Assembly: GCA_002403335.1 (NCBI GenBank) | Contig: DHHO01000007.1 | Coordinates: forward strand, 1-64,000 | Source of the DNA: Caldiserica bacterium UBA4770 | Lineage (GTDB): Bacteria > Caldisericota > Caldisericia > Caldisericales > Caldisericaceae | DNA: 64,000 nucleotides | Direction of reading: 5' to 3' | In this document: positions 43,030 through 52,552 of the stretch, one piece after another | Layout: each line of letters starts with the position of its first letter | Numbering within the stretch: position 1 is the stretch's first letter | Notes under the pieces: generated by a model | Databases searched by the model: none | Told to the model about the DNA's origin: nothing | Seen by the model: only the letters and a program-made list of their open reading frames with translations | Translations under genes and position numbers: made by a program

Positions 43030-44309
43030 TCCTTATAAAGAATGCCATTATCCTTCCTCTTGATGAGAACACCTTCATAAAAAAAGGTGACATAATTATT
43101 AAAGATTCAAAGATTCAATACGTAGGTAGATCGATTGAATGGAAAGAGGAATTTGAGGAAACAATAGATGCAAGTGATTGCATTGTGATGCCGGGGTTTG
43201 TAAATTCACATACACACCTTGCGATGACACTTATGAGGGGGATTTGGGATGATATACCGCTTGATCTATGGCTTAATAACTATATATTCCCTGTGGAGAA
43301 GATGCTTACGGAAGAGGATGTTTACTTTGGAAGTCTTCTTGCTATTATCGAATCTATAAGAACAGGAACGACAACAATTACTGACTTTTATTACTATCCA
43401 GAGGTCGTAGTAAAGGCGATTAGAGAAAGTGGTATGCGTGCAAATATTTCTTTTGCCTTTTCCTCAAGAAGAGGATTTAATAAAATCATTCTCAAAAAGG
43501 CAGAATCCTTTGTTAAAAAGTTTGATAACATGGAAAATGGCCGCATCCTTGCAAGTCTTGCACTTCATTCGCCCTATACCTCTACGCCGGCACTCTATGC
43601 TCAAAGTGCAAGAATTGCAAACAAGTTGAATGTTATAGTGCAAACTCACCTTCATGAGACCTTGAAAGAAGTGGAGGATTACAAGGGAAAATATGGAAAA
43701 AGCCCTATCGAAAAGCTTGATGAAGAAGGGTTTTTTGAGGCCAGGGTTACAGCAGCACACTGCGTATGGCTTACTGATGCTGAAATAGAAATCCTAAAGG
43801 AACACCATACAGGTGTTGTATTAAACCCTAAGAGTAATCTTAAACTTGGTTCAGGTATTCCGGATGTTGCAAAACTTTTGAAATCAGGTTTGAATTTATC
43901 AATCGGAACGGACGGAGCTTCATCAAATAATAATCTCTCCGTGCTGGAGGATATGCGCCTTGCGATGCTAATTGCTAAAGGTAAAACTCGCGACCCTTCA
44001 AGCATTGATGCGTTTACTGCAATGAGGCTTGCTACAGTGAATGGCGCATTAAACCTTGGATTTAAAGATGTAGGTTTATTGAAGGAGGGATATAAGGCAG
44101 ACATGGTTATCATAGATACCAAGAAGGTAAACCTTGTGTCTATTGAGAATCCTTATTCTCAGATTGCATATTCAATGTACCCGGAAGACATTGATACAGT
44201 GATTATTGATGGGCGTATTATTATGAGAGATGGAAAAATTTTGACTATTGATGAAGACTTTGTTAAAAGTAGGTTTATCGAAAGTTATAAAAGGTTGTTA
44301 AAAATTTAA
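43026..44309 (+). CDS. mtaD: 5-methylthioadenosine/S-adenosylhomocysteine deaminase
   Basis: 427 aa amidohydrolase. Metal ligands are H62 and H64 (NSHTHLAM), QTHLHE, a His in AAHCVW and an Asp in GTDGASSNNN. MTRGxWDDxPLxxWL-like region LMRGIWDDIPLDLWL is the family mark. It deaminates methylthioadenosine to methylthioinosine. Operon position directly after speE means the by-product of spermidine synthesis is handled by the next gene. The 3' end overlaps the convergent thiamine pyrophosphokinase gene by 12 nt. Confidence 0.9.
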   Translation: MILIKNAIILPLDENTFIKKGDIIIKDSKIQYVGRSIEWKEEFEETIDASDCIVMPGFVNSHTHLAMTLMRGIWDDIPLDLWLNNYIFPVEKMLTEEDVYFGSLLAIIESIRTGTTTITDFYYYPEVVVKAIRESGMRANISFAFSSRRGFNKIILKKAESFVKKFDNMENGRILASLALHSPYTSTPALYAQSARIANKLNVIVQTHLHETLKEVEDYKGKYGKSPIEKLDEEGFFEARVTAAHCVWLTDAEIEILKEHHTGVVLNPKSNLKLGSGIPDVAKLLKSGLNLSIGTDGASSNNNLSVLEDMRLAMLIAKGKTRDPSSIDAFTAMRLATVNGALNLGFKDVGLLKEGYKADMVIIDTKKVNLVSIENPYSQIAYSMYPEDIDTVIIDGRIIMRDGKILTIDEDFVKSRFIESYKRLLKI

Positions 44310-44936
44310 TTTTTCTACAATTACAAGGACAATCCCTTTTTTGAGGGATACAGAAACTCTCTGAGATAAGGAAACATTGCTAAGAGGAAGAGTGCTTCCC
44401 ATTCTAAGCGTGCTTCTATGAAGCTCATACTTGAGCCCCTCTGTTTTTACTCCATAGGCAATACCTGTTATAGGAAGTATTGAAATAATGTCTCCCACTC
44501 TTACATAAATCTCAATACCATCTTGAGTGATATAAATTTCTTCTCTCTCTTCAAGAATCTCTCCATGTTTGCCCTCCTTTAAAAGTCTGTAGAGTAAAGA
44601 TATATTGAAAAGAAGGTGGTCGACACGCCCACCAAGCATGCCCGAAAAGATAAAATAGTCAAATTCTTTTTCCTTGGCATAATTTATAGCAAGCTCTGTA
44701 TCAGACTCGTTCTTCTCGGTGGGAAATTTTAAAATTTTAACACCTGCCCTTTCAAGAAAATCAAGGTCTTTGAGAGAGTCAAAATCACCGATTGCTAAAC
44801 CTGGTTTTATCCCCGCTTCAATAAGAGTTTTTGCACCCTGATCCACTCCAATAATGAAATCAACGCCCTGTGAAATCTTTTTGTAGAAATCATTTTTGTT
44901 TCTTTCGCCATTTCCGACAATTAAAACCTTCTTCAT
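44298..44936 (-). CDS. thiN: Thiamine pyrophosphokinase
   Basis: 212 aa. Visible motifs are GVDQGAKTL (30-38), GDFDS (50-54), PTEKNESDTELA (72-83) and GGRVDH (102-107). Transfers pyrophosphate from ATP to thiamine. GGTGGAG precedes the ATG, and TATAAT lies about 20 nt upstream on the minus strand. Confidence 0.93.
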   Translation of the reverse strand: MKKVLIVGNGERNKNDFYKKISQGVDFIIGVDQGAKTLIEAGIKPGLAIGDFDSLKDLDFLERAGVKILKFPTEKNESDTELAINYAKEKEFDYFIFSGMLGGRVDHLLFNISLLYRLLKEGKHGEILEEREEIYITQDGIEIYVRVGDIISILPITGIAYGVKTEGLKYELHRSTLRMGSTLPLSNVSLSQRVSVSLKKGIVLVIVEKLNF

Positions 44937-44986
44937 GTTTCTCCACCGAATATTATAAATATCTTTTTAAACTATACTATATTAAA

Positions 44987-45014
44987 TTGATTTTTACAAT
45001 CTTATTGATAAAAT
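44987..45014 (+). promoter_or_regulatory. Promoter of the small membrane protein-transaldolase-transketolase unit
   Basis: -35 TTGATT (44987-44992), 16-nt spacer, -10 TAAAAT (45009-45014). Followed by GAAAGGAGG ahead of ATG 45047. Confidence 0.55.
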
Positions 45015-45046
45015 ATGGAAAGTATTTCAACTGAAAGGAGGTTAAG

Positions 45047-45277
45047 ATGATTGAAGATTTAGCCAGGATGAACATCACGCCAGCTATTTTGATTATCTGG
45101 GTTTCGGGTATTGCAGTAATGCTTGTGTTTGGAATTGCAACTGCAGTTGTTGCCTCAAGAAAGGGAAGAAATGGCTTTGGATGGTTTCTTATCGGGCTTT
45201 TTACGGGTATTATTGGACTTGCAATTATACTTATTGCACTGCCTAAAAGATTCTACACAGAAGAGGAGGAGTGGTGA
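45047..45277 (+). CDS. Small two-helix membrane protein
   Basis: 76 aa with a strong AAGGAGG site. Two transmembrane segments (about 13-35 and 46-67) separated by a basic loop (SRKGRNGFGW), and an acidic C-terminal tail. No family identified. It overlaps the transaldolase-like gene start, so it is co-expressed with it. Confidence 0.75.
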   Translation: MIEDLARMNITPAILIIWVSGIAVMLVFGIATAVVASRKGRNGFGWFLIGLFTGIIGLAIILIALPKRFYTEEEEW

Positions 45278-46098
45278 AGATTTTCATTGATTCCGCTAAC
45301 ATCGATGACATTCAGGAGGCATTTTCATGGGGAATTGTGGAAGGTGTTACAACAAACCCAACTCTTATAAAGAAAGCTGTGGAATACTTCAAGAAAAAGG
45401 GAACAAGTTTTACTATGGAGGAATATATCTTTAGGCTTCTTGAAACTGCAGGTTTCGGACACCCAGTAAGTCTCGAGGTAGTTGGAACCACATACGAGGA
45501 AATGCTAAGGGAGGCGAGAATTCTCTTTGAAAAGTTTAATGGAATAAAGGAGAATGTTGTAATAAAAATACCTGTGAATCCTGAAGTAAGTGAAGATGGT
45601 GGAGGGCATTTTAACGGTCTCAAAGTGATAAAGAAACTCGCAGAGGAAAATATTCCTGTAAATTGTACTCTTGTGATGGCTCCCAATCAGGCACTTCTTT
45701 CAGCAAAAGCGGGGGCAAGATATGTAAGCCCATTTGCAGGAAGAATTGATGATTATTTAAGAGTTAGAGCCGGCATTCCATTCAAGAAAGAGGACTATTA
45801 TCCTGTCGAAGGCCTTACTATTAATAACATAGTTCTTAACGATGATGGTATTGTAAGCGGCGTTGATCTTGTTCAGAATATAAAAGAAATATTTGAAAAC
45901 TACTATTTTGATACGGAAATCATTGCAGCAAGTGTAAGAAATGCAAGGCAGGTAAGAGAGCTTGCACAGGTGGGTGCAGATATTGCAACAATCCCATTTG
46001 AGGTAATAAAGCAGATGGTACAGCACTACAAAACATTTGAGGGAATGGAAAACTTCATTTCTGATACCATTTCTGAATACAGGGATATATTTAAATAG
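45271..46098 (+). CDS. Transaldolase / fructose-6-phosphate aldolase family protein
   Basis: 275 aa from GTG 45271 (a second GTG at 45274 is possible). TalC-type landmarks are IDSANIDDI, GVTTNPTLI (25-33), the likely Schiff-base Lys99 in VVIKIPVN, NCTLVMAPNQALLSAKAG and SPFAGRIDD. It is about 55 residues longer than standard TalC (roughly 215-220 aa), with insertions at about 40-60 and 104-113. Paired with the following transketolase it would give a non-oxidative pentose phosphate module. Confidence 0.88.
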   Translation: MVKIFIDSANIDDIQEAFSWGIVEGVTTNPTLIKKAVEYFKKKGTSFTMEEYIFRLLETAGFGHPVSLEVVGTTYEEMLREARILFEKFNGIKENVVIKIPVNPEVSEDGGGHFNGLKVIKKLAEENIPVNCTLVMAPNQALLSAKAGARYVSPFAGRIDDYLRVRAGIPFKKEDYYPVEGLTINNIVLNDDGIVSGVDLVQNIKEIFENYYFDTEIIAASVRNARQVRELAQVGADIATIPFEVIKQMVQHYKTFEGMENFISDTISEYRDIFK

Positions 46099-46110
46099 AA
46101 AGGAGAAGAG

Positions 46111-48405
46111 ATGGACGAATTGAAATTCTATGAAAAATTAGGAGATAGTGTGGATCAGCTCATTGATATCATGCTTAACTACAGGCAAAGCGGTCATCCT
46201 GGCGGGTCAAGGTCAAAAATGCATATGTTCCTTACATTGATGCTTTCCGGTGTGATGAGATACGATATTAGATATCCAGAAAAGAGATTTGGGGACAGGC
46301 TTATCCTTGCTGCAGGACACACAATTCCTCTTGTTTACTCCACCCTTGCTGTCCTTAATGGGATTCTTCAAAAGAAATACGAGGAAACGGGGGATAAAAA
46401 ATACAGCTTACGAAGAGAACTTACCCTTCTTCCCTACGATCTTCTTGGATTCCGTAGAAATGGAGGTCTCTCAGGGCACGCTGAATTTGAGGGGAAGACA
46501 TTGCTCCTTAAATTTAATACAGGTCCTTCAGGTCATGGGGTAACGGCAGCTTGCGGAGAGGCAATTGCACTTAAGAGAGCGAAAGTTACTGGGGTAAAGG
46601 TTATAGCAATAGAAGGTGATGGAGGATTAACTCCTGGTGGTGCTCATGAGGCAATGAATTCTGCGTGGGGATTAGGCCTTGATAATTTATTCTTTCTAAT
46701 AGATTGGAATAACTTTGGTATAGATGACCATCCCGTCTCTGATACAGTTTATGGAGGACCTGAGGAATGGTTTTCAGCTCATGGTTGGCGAGTGATTGGA
46801 ACAGAAAGAGGAAGTGACTTTACACATGTATATAAGATTGAAAAGGAATTGTTTGATCCTTCAAAGGTAAGCAAAAATCTCCCGAATATTGCATGGTTTA
46901 AAACAAGAAAGGGAAGAGGATATTTAAAATATGACAACTCCTCTCATGGAGCGCCTCATAAGATGAATTCAGAACTATTTTGGGAAACAAAGAGGGAGTT
47001 TCAGGAAAAGTATGGGGTGAAATTTTCAGGCTTTGGAGAACCTGCACCGAAAAGTGAAGAGGAAATTTACAATCAGTTTAAGGAAAATATAGATGTTGTT
47101 ATGGAAGTAGTGTTAAGCGATAGAGAACTTGTTGATTTTGCCTCGAATCGCCTTGTTGAAATTGGAGAGTCTGTACCGGAGGAGATCTTTGGTTGTAAAA
47201 TCTCCGATTCTAATCCTGTAAATGATCCTGTTATTTCAGACTTCTTGAACTATTCTGGAGATCTTTTTGTAAAACCCGGGGCTCATGCAGCAAACAGGGA
47301 GGCTTTTAGCAAGTGGGGTGCCTGGGTAAATGCGTATACTGCACAGAAATATGGCAGGCCACTGTTTATTGCAATGTCTGCAGATCTTGCCGACTCAACC
47401 CAGATTTCTGGTTTTGCAAAGGAAGCCGGTTCTTTTAAAGGATACGGCTGGTACGAAAGAGAAAAAAACCTCGATGGAGTACTCTTACCTCAGGAGATTA
47501 CAGAGTTTGTAAATTCAGGTATTTGTGCAGGTATTGCAAGTGTAAATCTTTCGAGAGACCCTTTCAATGAATTTAACGGTTTCTATTCGACGTGTTCAAC
47601 TTATGGTTCATTTGCGTATCTTAAGTATGGAATGATGAGGCTTTTTTCCCAGCTTGCACAGGATTGTCAGTTGAAGGTTGGAAAGGTACTCTGGGTGATG
47701 GGGCATTCGGGGCCTGAAACAGCGGATGATTCAAGGACTCATTTTGGCATTTTTTCTCCTGGGGTAAGGGATCTTTTTCCCCAAGGCCATGTTATAGACC
47801 TCGTCCCCTGGGAGCATAATGAGGTGCCTGTCCTTATTGGACGGGCCTTACAGCTTGATGTACCTATCATTGTCCTTGTACTTACAAGACCTGCTATAAG
47901 TATTCCTGATAGAGAATCTCTTGGGCTTGCCTCTCACTTTGAGGCAGCACACGGGGCATATATACTTAAGGATTTTGATTCAAGTTTACCACCGATGGGC
48001 TGTGTTATTGTTCAGGGAACAAGTTCAACCGAAGGCGTTGTGAAGATTCTCAAGGAACTTGAATCAAATAAAATAAATGTAAGAATTATTTCAGCGCCCA
48101 GCTATGAACTTTTCAGAAGGGAAGGCGAGGAATACAGAAATAAAGTGCTTCCTTGGAAGCTTTTTAATGATGCAATGGTTATTACAAATGAATCCATAAA
48201 GCTCATGGAGCATTGGATTGCAAATCCTATTGTAAAAGAATACTCACTTTCTTCTGATTGGGATAACAAGTGGAGAACAGGCGGCACTGTAGAGGAAGTG
48301 ATTGAAGAAGCACATCTTTCTCCCTCCCATATTCTTGAAGGCATTGAGAAATTTGTAAGAGACAGAGAGAAGAGACTTTCAAGAATAAGGGAGATTGTTG
48401 AGTAA
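46111..48405 (+). CDS. Transketolase family protein (divergent, long form)
   Basis: 764 aa, about 100 longer than ordinary transketolase. Thiamine diphosphate-binding IEGDGGLTPGGAHEAMN...DWNNFGIDD, an N-terminal SGHPGGSRSKMHM and a second-domain HSGPETADDSRTHFGIF (the GEDGPTHQP equivalent) place it in the superfamily. AAGGAGAAG precedes the ATG, 12 nt after the transaldolase-like gene. It probably transfers two-carbon units between sugar phosphates. The divergent motifs leave room for another ketose substrate. Confidence 0.85.
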   Translation: MDELKFYEKLGDSVDQLIDIMLNYRQSGHPGGSRSKMHMFLTLMLSGVMRYDIRYPEKRFGDRLILAAGHTIPLVYSTLAVLNGILQKKYEETGDKKYSLRRELTLLPYDLLGFRRNGGLSGHAEFEGKTLLLKFNTGPSGHGVTAACGEAIALKRAKVTGVKVIAIEGDGGLTPGGAHEAMNSAWGLGLDNLFFLIDWNNFGIDDHPVSDTVYGGPEEWFSAHGWRVIGTERGSDFTHVYKIEKELFDPSKVSKNLPNIAWFKTRKGRGYLKYDNSSHGAPHKMNSELFWETKREFQEKYGVKFSGFGEPAPKSEEEIYNQFKENIDVVMEVVLSDRELVDFASNRLVEIGESVPEEIFGCKISDSNPVNDPVISDFLNYSGDLFVKPGAHAANREAFSKWGAWVNAYTAQKYGRPLFIAMSADLADSTQISGFAKEAGSFKGYGWYEREKNLDGVLLPQEITEFVNSGICAGIASVNLSRDPFNEFNGFYSTCSTYGSFAYLKYGMMRLFSQLAQDCQLKVGKVLWVMGHSGPETADDSRTHFGIFSPGVRDLFPQGHVIDLVPWEHNEVPVLIGRALQLDVPIIVLVLTRPAISIPDRESLGLASHFEAAHGAYILKDFDSSLPPMGCVIVQGTSSTEGVVKILKELESNKINVRIISAPSYELFRREGEEYRNKVLPWKLFNDAMVITNESIKLMEHWIANPIVKEYSLSSDWDNKWRTGGTVEEVIEEAHLSPSHILEGIEKFVRDREKRLSRIREIVE

Positions 48406-48410
48406 CCGGT

Positions 48411-48435
48411 GGGGGGAGCTTTGCCTCCCCTTTTT
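48411..48435 (+). terminator. Rho-independent terminator after the transketolase gene
   Basis: Stem GGGGAG (48413-48418) / CTCCCC (48425-48430) with a 6-nt loop, then T5. It follows the stop by 8 nt. Confidence 0.85.
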
Positions 48436-48521
48436 ATATTCTTTCTTTATCACATTGAATATGCTAAAAGACTTTTAAAAATAAGCGAAAAACATATAAT
48501 TGGACATTAAGGAGAATTTAC

Positions 48522-49154
48522 ATGTTAAATTTTGGAAGAAGTTACTTTATAGAATTATTTCTTTTTGTTTTGCCAACGGTTCTTATCATCCTTACCCTCC
48601 ATGAATTCGGGCATGCATATTCAGCATACCTTATGGGCGATGAAACAGCCAAGAGAGAGGGAAGACTTTCATTGAACCCTCTCAGGCATATAGACCCTTT
48701 TGGGTTACTTGCATTGATTTTCTTTAAATTTGGGTGGGGAAAGCCCGTTCCTGTTGATTTCCTTGCCCTCAGGAATCTCAGATGGGGGATGGTTGTTGTT
48801 TCCCTTGCAGGGCCTTTTATGAATTTCATCACTGCACTACTTCTTTCTCCTTTGCTTAAACTCATGAATAGTTCTGTAGTTATGCTTTCTGGATTTAGCT
48901 ATTTTATAGACCTGGCTTACTATGTTATAACGTATAGTATCTTTCTTGGCATCTTCAACCTCATTCCCATCCCTCCTCTCGATGGGTCTAAAGTACTTTT
49001 TGCAATGAGCAAGAGACCTCAAAGATTTCTTTTTGATGACACAATGAATTGGTTTGGAATGATATTTCTTATCCTCCTCATTGCAGTTCCATTCTTTAAT
49101 TTTCAAACATTCCTTATGAAAATTATTACACCAATTCTTAATTTCCTTCTTTAA
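48522..49154 (+). CDS. Site-2 protease family (M50) membrane metalloprotease
   Basis: 210 aa, about five to six membrane segments. Zinc-site HEFGH at 27-31 and the third-ligand motif NLIPIPPLDGSKV (about 146-158). Short form without PDZ or CBS domains. AAGGAGAATTTAC precedes the ATG. Substrate unknown. Confidence 0.9.
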   Translation: MLNFGRSYFIELFLFVLPTVLIILTLHEFGHAYSAYLMGDETAKREGRLSLNPLRHIDPFGLLALIFFKFGWGKPVPVDFLALRNLRWGMVVVSLAGPFMNFITALLLSPLLKLMNSSVVMLSGFSYFIDLAYYVITYSIFLGIFNLIPIPPLDGSKVLFAMSKRPQRFLFDDTMNWFGMIFLILLIAVPFFNFQTFLMKIITPILNFLL

Positions 49155-49165
49155 GGAGTGGGTAT

Positions 49166-50149
49166 ATGGAAAGAGTCGTAAGTGGGATAAGGGCAACGGG
49201 TAAACTTCACCTTGGACATCTTGTAGGTGCGCTTGAAAACTATCTAAAATTGCAGAGTGAATATGATTCATTCTATTTTATAGCAGATCTGCATGCATTC
49301 ACTACAAATTTCGAAGACCCTGAAGCGATAAAAGAAAACAGAAAAGAGGTTATGTTAGATCTTCTGTCCATTGGGCTTGATCCCGAGAAATGTACCCTTT
49401 TTATCCAATCAAGAGTGCCTGAACATACATATCTACACCTTCTCCTTTCAATGATTGTGCCTTTGCCCTGGGTTGAGAGAAATCCAACAGTAAAGGAGAT
49501 GATAAGAGATCTTGAACTTAAAGAGAGCGCATCTTATGGTTTGCTTGGTTATCCAATTCTTATGACAACGGACATTATCCTCTATAAGGCAAGTTATGTA
49601 CCTGTTGGAAAAGACCAGCTCCCCCATCTTGAAATAGCAAGGGAGATAGTGAGAAGGTTTAATACTCTTTATGGAAAGCTATTTATAGAGCCGGAGGCGC
49701 TTCTCACAAAGTTTCCTTACGTTCCAGGTATTGATGGGAAAAAGATGTCAAAAAGCCTTAAGAATGATATAAAAATAGCAGATACGGAATTAGAAACAAA
49801 AAGGAAGATTATGAGTGCAATAACAGATCCCCAGAAGGTGAGGCTTCATGATAAGGGCCACCCAAATGTATGTACAGTATTTGCATACCAGAGGATCTTT
49901 AATAAGGAGGAGGTAGAAGACATCAGAAAGACCTGCAAAAGTGGAGAGTTGGGGTGTGTTACTTGTAAGAAGAGGCTTGCTGAAAAGATAAATATTCAAT
50001 TAAGAGATATAAGAGCAAAAAGAGAGGAACTTAGCAACAATCTCAACCTCGTTAATGAAATATTTGAGGATGGAAGTAAAAAAGCAAGGAATATTGCTTC
50101 TAAAACTCTTTCCGAAGCAAAAACCTTGATGAAGATCGATGGAACTTAG
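49166..50149 (+). CDS. trpS: Tryptophanyl-tRNA synthetase
   Basis: 327 aa class I synthetase. HIGH-type LHLGH (15-19), YPILMTTDIILYKA, VGKDQLPHLEIAREI and the KMSKS motif. Full length. AAGGAG is present before the ATG. Its end overlaps scpA by 11 nt. Confidence 0.97.
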   Translation: MERVVSGIRATGKLHLGHLVGALENYLKLQSEYDSFYFIADLHAFTTNFEDPEAIKENRKEVMLDLLSIGLDPEKCTLFIQSRVPEHTYLHLLLSMIVPLPWVERNPTVKEMIRDLELKESASYGLLGYPILMTTDIILYKASYVPVGKDQLPHLEIAREIVRRFNTLYGKLFIEPEALLTKFPYVPGIDGKKMSKSLKNDIKIADTELETKRKIMSAITDPQKVRLHDKGHPNVCTVFAYQRIFNKEEVEDIRKTCKSGELGCVTCKKRLAEKINIQLRDIRAKREELSNNLNLVNEIFEDGSKKARNIASKTLSEAKTLMKIDGT

Positions 50150-50783
50150 TGAGATAATTGTATCAGGGGAAAAGGATAGAAAGAACCTCCTCGAGATTAC
50201 TCTTCATGAAATCATTAAAGAAGAATTAGAAAATATAGCAACAAAAACAAATATTGGAATTGCCGATAAAATTTTAGAGCTGAGCATTTTGATTAAATTA
50301 AAATCAGAATTACTCCTTTGTCTTTTCTCGCTTGAGAGGGTTAACAAAAGGGCAAAGGAGCTCAAAGAAGACGAAGAGGTTCTTGAAATACTTTCCATCA
50401 TTGGAAAAGGTGTATCACGGAAAGAGTTCAGGCCAAAGGGTTATGTTGAGGTCGAAGATATTGATATTCCTTACATTAAGCTTTCAAGAATTGTGCAACA
50501 AATTCTTGAAAGAGAAGGATACCTCGAGGAAAGAAAGGCTGAAAGAAACGGTGTTTCTATTCAGGAAGTTATGGAGAATGTAAAAACAGTGATGAGTGAG
50601 AAAAAGAAGGTTATTTTCCAGGATTTATTTGTAAGTGCACACTCGAAAATTGAAGTAGTTGTAACTTTTCTTGCAGTCCTTATCCTTGCCAGAAACAGAT
50701 TCATAAAAATTGTACAGAAGAAGGTCTTTGAAGATATATATCTTGAATTGAATGAGAAAAGAAGAATACCTACCAGCCATTGA
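50139..50783 (+). CDS. scpA: Segregation and condensation protein A (kleisin)
   Basis: 214 aa, shorter than typical ScpA (about 240-250). The ...ISIADKILELSILIKLKSELLL-type helix (positions 50-65) and the C-terminal winged helix (FQDLFVSAHSKIEVVVTFLAVLILAR) are diagnostic. It bridges the SMC heads. Overlaps trpS and scpB. Confidence 0.88.
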   Translation: MELSEIIVSGEKDRKNLLEITLHEIIKEELENIATKTNIGIADKILELSILIKLKSELLLCLFSLERVNKRAKELKEDEEVLEILSIIGKGVSRKEFRPKGYVEVEDIDIPYIKLSRIVQQILEREGYLEERKAERNGVSIQEVMENVKTVMSEKKKVIFQDLFVSAHSKIEVVVTFLAVLILARNRFIKIVQKKVFEDIYLELNEKRRIPTSH

Positions 50784-51255
50784 GGCAATCCTTTTTGTAT
50801 CAAGTAAACCTGTGAAGGTTGAAGAATTGTGCACGACATTTTCTCTTGATAAAAACACAGTTAACGAGCTTCTCATTACTCTTGAGGATACTTTAAAAGA
50901 GAGGGGGATTAATATTTCTGTTTCAAAAAAAGGATTTAGTCTTCACCCCAACGAGAAGTACAGAAGATATTTTTCAAAATTTCTTAAAAGAAAAAAAGTG
51001 TCTCTTTCTCCTCAGGCTCTTGAAGTAATTGCAATTTTGATAAAAGAACATACAACAAAGGATAAAATCGATAGGCTCAGGGGTGTAAACAGCACAAGAA
51101 TTATTAATTCTCTTTTAAAGAAGGGACTCATAAGAAGAGAGTTCAGGGAAGGTGTTGTTTACTACTCCGTTACAGATTTATTATACGGGTTTCTTAACCC
51201 CGAGTCTAAAAACCTTCTCAAACAGAGCAAACTTTTTAAGGAATCAGAGGAATAA
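50752..51255 (+). CDS. scpB: Segregation and condensation protein B
   Basis: 167 aa, two winged-helix domains (YLPAIEAILFVSSKPVKVEE and LSPQALEVIAILIKE...LKKGLIRR). Partner of ScpA in condensin. Overlaps scpA by 32 nt. Confidence 0.92.
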   Translation: MRKEEYLPAIEAILFVSSKPVKVEELCTTFSLDKNTVNELLITLEDTLKERGINISVSKKGFSLHPNEKYRRYFSKFLKRKKVSLSPQALEVIAILIKEHTTKDKIDRLRGVNSTRIINSLLKKGLIRREFREGVVYYSVTDLLYGFLNPESKNLLKQSKLFKESEE

Positions 51256-51323
51256 GATTTATCTATTTTACATAATCTCTATGTCGGATATAAAACAATA
51301 ATTACTCTACTGCTCCTATTCTG

Positions 51324-52550
51324 TTATTGAATATATCCAGCCATCTGGAATACAGGCAGATATAGTGCGATAAGAACTACCGCAATAAGACCTCCAACGA
51401 AAACCATAAGGATGGGATTAATCAGTGCTGTAACATTGTTAACTATGTGGTCTACTTCTTCATTGTAAAATTCAGCAGCCTTTGAAAGCATTTTGTCAAG
51501 GCTTCCACTCTCTTCTCCTATTGCGGTCATCTCCACAACCATTGAGGTGAATAAACCGCTTCTTTCAAGTGCAGCAGAGAGAGATTCTCCTTTCTTGATG
51601 TCGTCAATTATGTGATCTATCCCCTCGCTTATGATAACATTGTCAATAACTCCTCGTATTGTGCTTAGGCAATCAACAATGGGGATACCTGCAGAGAACA
51701 GGGTAGAAAGGGTATCGCTGAACCTTGCCATTGCAGATTTCCTGTTAAGTTCACCAAAGATAGGCATTTTAAGCTTACCTGCATCCGATCTTCTCCTCCC
51801 AGCAGGAGTTTTTACATATCGCAAATATAAGGTAACTGCTGCAATTATAAGAAGAAGAATAATCCATCCCCAGTGAATCAAAAAATTTGCAATTGCAAAT
51901 ACTGCCTTGGTAATAACTGGTAGAGGTGCCCCAAGTTGCATAAGAAAACCTTCGAATGTAGGAATAACAAATATAAAAAGTGCAATAACAATCACAACGG
52001 CAAATATGAGAACTGCGATTGGGTATGTCATTGCTCCCTTTATTTTATTTCTTGTAACATAATCTCTCTGAAGAAAATTACTCATAGTGATGAGGGAGTT
52101 TCCAAGGTTTCCACTTGTCTCTCCTGCCTGTACCATACTTATATAAAGTGGTGAGAAGACATTAGGAAACTTTGCAAGTCCCTGAGAGAGGGCGTTACCC
52201 TTTTTGACCTCATCTTCGACTTGACCAATAATACCTACGAGTTTTTGGTTCGTTGTTTGTCTCTTCAAAACAGAAAGAGCTCTCGCAATAGGAAGACCGG
52301 CATTTAACATTGTTCCAAACTGATTTGTAAAAATAGAGAGGTCTCTTATTGAGATCCTTGATAGCCCTGGTAAATGGAAACCCTCTTCTTTACCTCTCCC
52401 ACGAATAATTCCTTGAGCTTCTTTTATATAAATAACCCTGCTTCCCTGTCCCCTTAAAATCTCAGCAACCTGAGAGGCACTTTCCGCATTAATTCTTCCT
52501 GTCTCAAATTTGCCACCAGTGTTTAAAATCTTAAATTCGAATGTACTCAT
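51324..52550 (-). CDS. pilC: Type IV pilus / type II secretion inner-membrane platform protein PilC/GspF
   Basis: 408 aa. Two T2SSF domains (LSIFTNQFGTMLNAGLPIARAL and MARFSDTLSTLFSAGIPIVDCL) with three transmembrane segments (about 170-195, 215-240, 380-402). GGGAGG overlaps the pilT stop. It is the membrane anchor of the pilus motor. Confidence 0.95.
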   Translation of the reverse strand: MSTFEFKILNTGGKFETGRINAESASQVAEILRGQGSRVIYIKEAQGIIRGRGKEEGFHLPGLSRISIRDLSIFTNQFGTMLNAGLPIARALSVLKRQTTNQKLVGIIGQVEDEVKKGNALSQGLAKFPNVFSPLYISMVQAGETSGNLGNSLITMSNFLQRDYVTRNKIKGAMTYPIAVLIFAVVIVIALFIFVIPTFEGFLMQLGAPLPVITKAVFAIANFLIHWGWIILLLIIAAVTLYLRYVKTPAGRRRSDAGKLKMPIFGELNRKSAMARFSDTLSTLFSAGIPIVDCLSTIRGVIDNVIISEGIDHIIDDIKKGESLSAALERSGLFTSMVVEMTAIGEESGSLDKMLSKAAEFYNEEVDHIVNNVTALINPILMVFVGGLIAVVLIALYLPVFQMAGYIQ

Positions 52551-52552
52551 TC

